10,309 nucleotides of DNA. Origin: RGIG3701 sp964438515 (GTDB taxonomy: Bacteria; Planctomycetota; Planctomycetia; Pirellulales; Thermoguttaceae). Positions 1-4,282 of the stretch are shown here, in pieces. Positions within the stretch are counted from its first letter, which is position 1. Each line of letters begins with the position of its first letter. The notes beneath the pieces are model-generated. The model did no database searches. It was given only the letters and a program-made list of their open reading frames with translations, and was not told the origin of the DNA. The position numbers and the translations under genes were made by a program. The stretch lies in NCBI GenBank assembly GCA_964438515.1, contig CAYTLK010000126.1, forward strand, positions 1-10,309, written 5' to 3'.

Positions 1-1
1 T

Positions 2-73
2 TTCAGTTTTTTGCTTATTTGGGTTGTGTATAAATTTGTTAAGAGTTGGATTCCTGCAGTTTCCGGAACGTGA
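2..73 (+). CDS. C-terminal end of a membrane protein, possibly pVI- or pIII-like virion protein (partial)
   Basis: Only the last 23 codons and a TGA stop are in the window, in the frame starting at base 2. They encode a hydrophobic stretch (FSFLLIWVVYKFV) followed by a short polar tail. In filamentous phages the gene directly upstream of the Zot/pI gene normally encodes pVI or the C-terminal membrane anchor of pIII, and a terminal membrane segment fits either. The piece is too short for an assignment by sequence alone, and a chance open frame at the window edge cannot be excluded. The gene before the left edge would settle it. Confidence 0.4.
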   Translation, partial: FSFLLIWVVYKFVKSWIPAVSGT

Positions 74-88
74 TTGAAAACATTTTAT

Positions 89-122
89 CGGCGAGCGGTT
101 CGTAATGGTCAACCGCTCGCCG
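89..122. other. Strong GC-rich hairpin between the upstream phage gene and zot
   Basis: A perfect 12-bp inverted repeat (arms 89-100 and 111-122, reading CGGCGAGCGGTT on the left) encloses a 10-base loop. It sits in a 146-base gap between a phage gene end (73) and the zot start (220), in otherwise AT-rich DNA. A second, weaker 5-bp stem lies at 141-145/153-157. There is no clean T-run after the first stem (it is followed by CTAAACTTTCTTTT), so it is at best an imperfect intrinsic terminator. In inoviruses, hairpins also act as packaging signal or replication origin structures. I cannot choose between these roles from sequence. Confidence 0.7.
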
Positions 123-219
123 CTAAACTTTCTTTTCGGCCAGTTGTCCGTAAACTGTCAATCGCCGAGAAAACTTTCATTTAGAACGTGTTGAAAATTT
201 TGTTGATGAGGGGTTTGAA

Positions 220-1527
220 ATGTCGATTAGTCTTATTATCGGTAAGCCGGGTTCTGGTAAAAGTTATTACGCTGTCAGTCGTATTGCTGAGATGGTGCGT
301 GAATGGTGTGCGTTCGAACGACGTGAAGAAAAAAGTTTCGTTCGCGAACTTTACACGAATCTTTATTTAAACGTCGAAGAGTTTCAAAAGTATATTGATT
401 CTAAAATCGGTGAAGGTATCGACGTTTCAAAATATATTCATCATTTAGACGATGATTTCTTTTATTCTCAGTCTGGAGACGGTCCCCGTATTCCTCGTAA
501 GTGGTGGGAAGATATCCCAAACGGCAGTATGATTGTGATTGATGAAGTTCATCAGTATATGCCGCAGGGCGGGACTGGCCAAAAGGATTATATGCAGCTT
601 TTCGTTGAATATGTTTCAACGCATCGCCATCGTGAGCATGATTTGTATTTAATTACCCAGCATACCGACACAATTCATAAATCTATTTTGTGTATGGCGC
701 AAGATATTTATAATATCATTAACGTAAAAAACAAAGTTCTTCCATATTTGAATATTCCTTTCGCCGATATTGATGTTATAAAAGAGGCTTGGGGCTGCAG
801 TCGCCAAATCGCCAACGTTTTGTATGGTAATTACGTTGGCCGCGCAGTAAAGATTCAAAATCAGTTTACGATAGTGTTAAAGCCTGAAATTTTTGCTCTT
901 TACCGTTCGCATATCCTTACAGAAAATTCAGGTCAAGATCGTCCAGATTTGAAATTAGGGCGTGTCGGTTCTATTTTGTGGTTTATTCGAAAACATATTT
1001 TCCATCTTTCGATAAAAGCGATGTTAGTTGTTTTGGCTTTTAAAGCTTTGGGCTTTCTTTTTACGGGTCTTCCTTCGGTTATGTCGAACGCGATGAGGAA
1101 GGGGGCGCAGGTTTCAATCGAAAAGCCTGTTCCTGCATCAGAATTAGATACGCTTTCCGAAAGTCCTCCCGACTCGGCTAAATCTGCTCCATCTAATCGA
1201 GTTGTTGAAGATAGACCAAAAAAAGAAATGAGTTTTAAGGAAGAACGCGAACGCGATTTTTATAACGTTTCCGGAGTTTATATTTATGGTTCTGATTTTA
1301 TTGTTATGCGTGATATCGGTCGTGTTTCCGTCGGTGATACTTTTACTTACCAGGGCGAGCAAGTTAAACTCATTTCTGTGGATTTCAAACATAAAAAGTT
1401 TGATTTTGATCCTGTTTTGTCTAATTGCGGCTCCAGCTTGCCAGTTCCGGAAGGTGCAGGAGCCCGACTTGAGCAAGATTCAGTTTCTTCCAACGTCCGA
1501 GGTCAAGGAAATGTTACAAATGACTGA
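220..1527 (+). CDS. zot: Zot-family / pI-type filamentous phage assembly ATPase
   Basis: A 435-residue inner-membrane ATPase of the zonular occludens toxin/pI family (PF05707 type), which powers extrusion of the virion. The N-terminal cytoplasmic domain begins almost at once with a Walker A motif, GKPGSGKS (residues 8-15), and has a Walker B at about 104-111 (MIVIDEVH, with D108 and E109). A membrane segment lies at about 260-284, after which the chain would be periplasmic (residues 285-435), the usual topology, where it should contact the secretin encoded next. The start is supported by GAGGGG at 208-213, six bases before the ATG. The last 242 bases also hold the beginning of the secretin frame. 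The name Zot reflects family membership only; no toxin activity is implied. Family assignment is secure; the partner is inferred from gene order. Confidence 0.95.
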   Translation: MSISLIIGKPGSGKSYYAVSRIAEMVREWCAFERREEKSFVRELYTNLYLNVEEFQKYIDSKIGEGIDVSKYIHHLDDDFFYSQSGDGPRIPRKWWEDIPNGSMIVIDEVHQYMPQGGTGQKDYMQLFVEYVSTHRHREHDLYLITQHTDTIHKSILCMAQDIYNIINVKNKVLPYLNIPFADIDVIKEAWGCSRQIANVLYGNYVGRAVKIQNQFTIVLKPEIFALYRSHILTENSGQDRPDLKLGRVGSILWFIRKHIFHLSIKAMLVVLAFKALGFLFTGLPSVMSNAMRKGAQVSIEKPVPASELDTLSESPPDSAKSAPSNRVVEDRPKKEMSFKEERERDFYNVSGVYIYGSDFIVMRDIGRVSVGDTFTYQGEQVKLISVDFKHKKFDFDPVLSNCGSSLPVPEGAGARLEQDSVSSNVRGQGNVTND

Positions 1528-2551
1528 TTCTAAAATTTCAATGTCGTTCGATCAAGTCCCTTTTTCGGTTGCGATGTCTGAAATCAGCAGTGTTACAGGT
1601 GTTTCTATTGTTTGGGGGCAGGAAGCCGACAAAACGTATATTTCCGGCGTTTATGAAGATGTCGATGTATCGTCTCTTCTTTCAGCGATTGCGAAACGTT
1701 ACGGGTTGGCCGTTTCCGATTTTGACGGAGTGATTTTTTTAGGTTCGCCATCTTCGTCGGATTTGGTTTCTGTCGTTGTTCGGTGTCCTTTTATTGATTC
1801 AACGGTTTTATCAAGTTTTCAATCTTGTTTAAGTGAGGTTGGAAAAGTTGCGCAGGTTGGGAATTGTTTTCTCGTTTCTGATTATGTTTTAAATGTTAAA
1901 AAGTTCTTTCGTGTCGTCGATTCTCTCCGCGAAAAAATGGGGCGGTCGTACGTTGCGGAGTTGTTTTTCATTCGTGTTAAAAGTTCTGCCCTGCTCGATT
2001 TGCAGGCAAAATTACAGGCGCAGTCAGTTGATTTATTTTCTTGCTCTTGGAATTTTGACGAATTATTTAATATGATGCTTTCCGTTGACGGGAATTCTCT
2101 TTATCGGTCAATTCAGAATACACCTCGTCTTTACTTGAGCGAGGGACGAACTGCAACGCTCTCGGTCGGTTCTGAATTGGTTCGTTCGCGTTCGTCTGTG
2201 AGTTCCGAGGGGTATTCAACGGTTAGCGGCTATGAGAAATTTACAGACGGTATAGAAGTTACGTTGACCCCTTCAAAATTGGATACAAATTTGATATCGT
2301 TGGATGTTTCTTTGTCCGTCAGTAAATTTGATAGTGCCAGTTTAACGGAAGTTCCCATTAATGAAAAAAGTGCTATTGAGACGCCAGGTGTGCTTGTAAC
2401 TGATGGCGGTATGTTTTTCCTTGGGTCGTTGCAAATGTCGGAGAAGTCGAGTGGTATTAATTGGTTTGGTTACAATAAGACCGATTCTGACGAGATTATT
2501 ACGGTTTGGGTTAAAATTCGTGAAGTTTTTTTGAAAAATTTTAGAAATTAG
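1286..2551 (+). CDS. pIV-type secretin, outer-membrane exit channel of the phage
   Basis: The C-terminal part has the secretin core: about residues 280-415 contain the characteristic strand-rich pattern (PRLYLSEGRTATLSVGSE, then GIEVTLTP, ISLDVSLSVS and TPGVLVTDGGMFFLG). About residues 85-150 look like an N0/STN domain (VPFSVAMSEISSVTGVSIVWG). Proteins of this type form a gated multimeric pore in the outer membrane through which filamentous phage leave. The start is uncertain. ATG 1286 has GGAG at 1273-1276, nine bases upstream, and gives 421 residues with two hydrophobic stretches. A classical signal peptide (ILILFCLIAAPA, then Cys52) lies further in, at about residues 39-51, and could be reached only from TTG 1400 or non-standard starts. 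An AxA-type cleavage after APA fits signal peptidase I better than a lipobox. The frame overlaps zot by 242 bases from ATG 1286. Confidence 0.9.
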   Translation: MVLILLLCVISVVFPSVILLLTRASKLNSFLWISNIKSLILILFCLIAAPACQFRKVQEPDLSKIQFLPTSEVKEMLQMTDSKISMSFDQVPFSVAMSEISSVTGVSIVWGQEADKTYISGVYEDVDVSSLLSAIAKRYGLAVSDFDGVIFLGSPSSSDLVSVVVRCPFIDSTVLSSFQSCLSEVGKVAQVGNCFLVSDYVLNVKKFFRVVDSLREKMGRSYVAELFFIRVKSSALLDLQAKLQAQSVDLFSCSWNFDELFNMMLSVDGNSLYRSIQNTPRLYLSEGRTATLSVGSELVRSRSSVSSEGYSTVSGYEKFTDGIEVTLTPSKLDTNLISLDVSLSVSKFDSASLTEVPINEKSAIETPGVLVTDGGMFFLGSLQMSEKSSGINWFGYNKTDSDEIITVWVKIREVFLKNFRN

Positions 2552-2553
2552 GA

Positions 2554-2581
2554 TTGACTTTTTTTTATTTTATGGTACATT
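2554..2581 (+). promoter_or_regulatory. Sigma-70-like promoter for the coat/DNA-binding gene cluster
   Basis: TTGACT (2554-2559, five of six consensus bases) is followed, after 16 bases, by TACATT (2576-2581, four of six). It lies directly after the secretin stop and ahead of three overlapping genes. Transcription would start near 2588, inside the palindrome described separately. A dedicated promoter here fits a need for abundant coat protein. It resembles the promoter of the host GH16 gene in its -35 and in the GGTACA at its -10. Confidence 0.6.
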
Positions 2582-2606
2582 TGAAATTGGAGGTTTTCAA
2601 ATGTAC
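2575..2606 (+). promoter_or_regulatory. Perfect 12-bp palindrome spanning -10, ribosome binding site and start codon
   Basis: GTACATTTGAAA (2575-2586) is the exact reverse complement of 2595-2606; the loop 2587-2594 contains the Shine-Dalgarno GGAGG (2589-2593). The left arm includes the putative -10 element, and the right arm includes the ATG (2601-2603) of the next gene. As RNA it would show the ribosome site in the loop and bury the start codon in the stem; as DNA it could be an operator. A transcript starting at the local promoter near 2588 would lack the left arm and could not fold this way. The symmetry is directly visible; both roles are inference. Confidence 0.7.
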
Positions 2607-2807
2607 GATTCGTTTTTTTTGTTGAGTGAAATTGTACAGTCTTCGGAAGTGATGAAACGAGCTTTGGGACCTGTAACCGAGTCCCTAAATGTTTTACTTT
2701 GTCATATTGCGTGGCGTGTGCTGAGTTTTTTTGTTCTCATTCTAATGATTCGAATTGTTTCATTATGGATTATTAAAAGAATTCGTGAGGGGCGTAATGT
2801 TTTTTGA
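2601..2807 (+). CDS. Small single-span membrane protein, candidate phage coat protein
   Basis: A 68-residue protein with an amphipathic N-terminal half (residues 1-30, with E10, E16 and E27), one hydrophobic segment at about 39-58 (WRVLSFFVLILMIRIVSLWI) and a basic tail (KRIREGRN). That layout, acidic or neutral outside, one helix in the membrane and positive charge inside, is typical of inovirus coat proteins (pVIII, pVII, pIX). There is no separate cleavable leader, so it would resemble leaderless coats such as that of phage Pf3. It has the strongest ribosome site here (GGAGG, seven bases before ATG) and its own promoter. The next gene's ATG lies inside its last codons (11-base overlap). 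I do not recognise it by sequence; the assignment rests on architecture and position. Confidence 0.75.
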   Translation: MYDSFFLLSEIVQSSEVMKRALGPVTESLNVLLCHIAWRVLSFFVLILMIRIVSLWIIKRIREGRNVF

Positions 2808-2991
2808 AAATTTTATACACGTTTTTGCTGATGTTTCTGCACCAGCTCAACCGGATTTGATTCCGATTTTTGAGAAAATTTTTACTCCTGTCTCATGGAT
2901 GATTTTGATTGGTGTTGTTTTATATTGTTTGGTTGATATTTTTATTGAGTGGCTTAAAGTAAAGTCTAAGAAAGGTAAAAAGTATGAGTAA
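2797..2991 (+). CDS. Small single-span membrane protein with basic tail, candidate major coat protein
   Basis: Starting at ATG 2797 (GAGGGG at 2787-2792, four bases upstream) the product has 64 residues. It has an N-terminal stretch with scattered acidic residues (E4, D11, D19, E25) and an APAQPDL hinge, a hydrophobic helix at about 32-48 (VSWMILIGVVLYCLVDI) and a strongly basic C-terminus (KVKSKKGKK). A mature pVIII is built the same way, the basic end facing the packaged DNA. The N-terminus is not a convincing signal peptide, though cleavage after DVSA cannot be excluded. A TTG start at 2755 would lengthen it but has no support. It overlaps the preceding gene by 11 bases and the following one by 8, implying translational coupling. 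Which of the two small proteins is the major coat is not decidable here. Confidence 0.75.
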   Translation: MFFENFIHVFADVSAPAQPDLIPIFEKIFTPVSWMILIGVVLYCLVDIFIEWLKVKSKKGKKYE

Positions 2992-3550
2992 ATATCGTTT
3001 TCAGTGTGCCGGTACTTTTTCAGGCGTCACGTCTTTTACTGATGATGACGATGAAGATGTAAATATGATTAAGGTTGATTTTTTCGGCGGCAAAGTCAAT
3101 ATTATGGTTTCACCCGCTGACGCTGAGAGATTGCAATCTAGAAAGGTTGGTTCTGATGTGCGTTTGGTTGGTGATGTCCTTGTTGCTGGTGGCAGCTTTA
3201 AGCCATTAATGCAAAGAATGACGTTCGACGGGGACAAGGATTTTGACCCTGTTACCATGGAAGAAGCTTACCAAGGACTTGTTTTTTCCGGTCCTGCGAT
3301 TGTTGATTCTAAACGGTTTTTTTCGCGTAAAGATGGGACTTCTGCTTTTCAGGTTACGTTCCGTCTTTTCGGTGCAACGTTGCGTGATTTTCCTGTTTCG
3401 GAAGAGGCATTTGCACAAATTCAGGAAGGACAAGTTTTGATTTCTGCTCAGATTGTTTCCGAGGTCATGAAAAATTATAAGGGGGATTTGATTTCGAAAA
3501 ACTGGATTAAGTTGCTTAATGCGCGACCGTTGGAGGTTCGTAAAAAGTAG
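2984..3550 (+). CDS. Putative single-strand DNA-binding protein with two tandem gpV-like units
   Basis: A 188-residue soluble protein without signal or membrane segment; its start overlaps the end of the previous gene by 8 bases. Two parts align by eye. Residues about 27-80 read KVDFFGGKVNIMVSPADAER, then LQ, then KVGSDVRLVGDVLV. Residues about 118-180 read QVTFRLFGATLRDFPVSEEA, then FAQIQEGQVLISAQIV and LISKNWIKLL. Each resembles the second half of phage f1 gpV (short strands, a small polar helix, then a GxxxVxxxxxxV strand and a final LxxxxLxL strand). gpV is an 87-residue homodimer, so this could be a single-chain pseudo-dimer coating the phage ssDNA before packaging. An acidic loop (TDDDDEDV, about 19-26) precedes the first unit. 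The similarity is by recall and eye, not a search result. An alternative is an unrelated OB-fold replication or regulatory protein. Confidence 0.6.
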   Translation: MSKYRFQCAGTFSGVTSFTDDDDEDVNMIKVDFFGGKVNIMVSPADAERLQSRKVGSDVRLVGDVLVAGGSFKPLMQRMTFDGDKDFDPVTMEEAYQGLVFSGPAIVDSKRFFSRKDGTSAFQVTFRLFGATLRDFPVSEEAFAQIQEGQVLISAQIVSEVMKNYKGDLISKNWIKLLNARPLEVRKK

Positions 3551-3937
3551 TTTGTTTTTTCAATAATATTTCTATATTCTTTAATTTCTTTTTTTATTGC
3601 TCTCTTAGCAAGATCCTGATTGTACGAAATCTTTTAATGTTTCTTATTTGTTGTTCTTGGTAGTTTTGCACAGGTGGGGTGATAAAATGCAATACAAGTT
3701 TTTCGCTGTGAGAGATGAAAAATGCGGAATACTGACAAAGTTTACAAATGTAAGGTCTTATTTTATACTTCTTTTCATGTTTTTGCAACTGGCATAAGTC
3801 GTTTCGCATGTTGCGTTTCTGATTCTTGTTTTCAAGTTTTTGTAATGGGTGCGATTGTTTTTGCGTTACACACTCATAATTCTCAACTTTTTGACGAAAC
3901 CCCGTAAAAAAGGAAACTTTCGAATATCGTTATTTTT
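3551..3937. other. AT-rich non-coding end of the prophage
   Basis: No convincing gene is present. T-rich tracts follow the last phage stop (TTTGTTTTTTC at 3551-3561) without a stable stem, so a canonical terminator is not seen. A short symmetric element, TTACA-AA-TGTAA (3742-3753), contains CAAATGTA, the same octamer found in both arms of the palindrome at 2575-2606. One tiny ORF (3687-3797) is described separately. In a circular inovirus genome, the interval beside the integration site is where the replication origin region is often found, but I can identify no nick site. Confidence 0.5.
3687..3797 (+). CDS. Possible tiny membrane-tailed ORF (doubtful)
   Basis: Thirty-six codons from ATG 3687, preceded by GGTGGGG about seven bases upstream, which could act as a ribosome site. 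The product has a charged first half and a hydrophobic end (SYFILLFMFLQLA). Another open frame starting at 3722 overlaps it and has a weaker start. Either could be chance in AT-rich DNA. No family is recognised. I list it because the upstream purine tract is unusual in this stretch. Confidence 0.2.
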   Translation: MQYKFFAVRDEKCGILTKFTNVRSYFILLFMFLQLA

Positions 3938-3965
3938 AATTATGATAACTGTACTTATCGTACGT
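3938..3965. repeat. dif-like XerC/XerD site, proposed right attachment site
   Basis: The element has an 11-base left arm (AATTATGATAA, 3938-3948), a 6-base centre (CTGTAC) and an 11-base right arm (TTATCGTACGT, 3955-3965). The inner GATAA/TTATC are exact reverse complements, and symmetry continues outward with one mismatch. Bacterial dif sites have this layout, with arms ending ATAA and beginning TTAT around a 6-base centre. Many inoviruses without an integrase integrate at dif using host XerC/XerD. It lies where phage-like DNA ends and no integrase gene is seen nearby, which supports the idea. The outer arm bases do not match the E. coli site well, so this remains a proposal. Confidence 0.45.
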
Positions 3966-4194
3966 TTCAAAATAATCTAAAAAATGATGGCTCGTCCGCC
4001 AAAATCGTGCACGCCTTGAATTCCACGAAAAACACGGTTTAATGATTTTTAATTTCAAATCGAACAAAAAGCGGTCTTGCTGGAACTACAAGCTCTTTGG
4101 GGTACTGATGCGGTAAACGATTGGGGCGAATCGACGAGTTATACAGTCGTAAGAAAATAAATCAAATTCGGAGTTCGGAGTGACGAATCGGCGC
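3966..4194. other. Intergenic stretch between prophage border and GH16 promoter
   Basis: No complete gene. Two short open stretches have protein-like composition: 3908-4042 (running across the dif-like site and ending NSTKNTV) and 4053-4160 (35 codons ending TSYTVVRK), in different frames. They could be remnants of a decayed host gene or chance; neither has a start signal. A tandem TTCGGAG-TTCGGAG duplication lies at 4167-4180. Confidence 0.3.
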
Positions 4195-4223
4195 TTGACT
4201 TTCTTCCAGCTTTTTGGTACAAT
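4195..4223 (+). promoter_or_regulatory. Sigma-70-like promoter of the GH16 gene
   Basis: TTGACT (4195-4200) and TACAAT (4218-4223), each five of six consensus bases, are separated by the optimal 17 bases. Transcription would start near 4230, giving a leader of about 53 bases before the ATG at 4283. The -10 overlaps the inverted repeat 4207-4247. Confidence 0.75.
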
Positions 4224-4247
4224 ATCTTTTGTTGTACAAAAAAGCTG
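4207..4247. promoter_or_regulatory. Inverted-repeat operator overlapping the GH16 promoter
   Basis: CAGCTTTTTGGTACAA (4207-4222) and its near-complement at 4232-4247 form a 16-bp inverted repeat with one mismatch around a 9-base centre. The left arm covers the end of the spacer and most of the -10; the right arm begins at the expected transcription start. A dimeric repressor (LacI or GntR type, as is usual for glycan-use genes) bound here would block initiation. The core is GTACAA-N9-TTGTAC. No regulator gene is in the window, so the binding factor is unknown. Its low GC content and position make it a poor terminator. Confidence 0.6.
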
Positions 4248-4282
4248 ATTTTCATGTCCAATCCGTATCATAGGAAACCAAA

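Larger units (their letters stand above)
1..3965. mobile_element. Right-hand part of an integrated inovirus (filamentous prophage)
   Basis: The stretch carries the inovirus assembly pair in the expected order, a Zot/pI ATPase followed by a pIV-type secretin, plus two small single-span membrane proteins and a gpV-like DNA-binding protein, all on the plus strand with overlapping ends. Base composition is clearly more AT-rich, with T-ending codons favoured, than in the genes after 4283. I place the right border at the dif-like element 3938-3965; this is inference, because no second copy of the site is visible. The left end, including any replication-initiation gene, the pIII adhesin and any repressor, is outside the window, so intactness cannot be judged. 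All phage genes seen are open and free of frameshifts, so the element may be active. Confidence 0.85.

Noticed and set aside
220..1527. Reading zot as an enterotoxin gene
   Set aside because: Walker motifs, topology and the secretin neighbour point to the phage assembly role; the toxin label belongs to the Vibrio cholerae homologue's C-terminal peptide, and nothing here supports it.
2755..2796. TTG start extending the second coat-like protein by 14 residues
   Set aside because: ATG 2797 has GAGGGG just upstream and gives the compact overlap usual in this operon; the TTG lacks a site.
3594..3809. A 71-codon minus-strand frame at the prophage end
   Set aside because: No ribosome site and a composition typical of AT-rich non-coding DNA; the surrounding phage genes are all on the plus strand.
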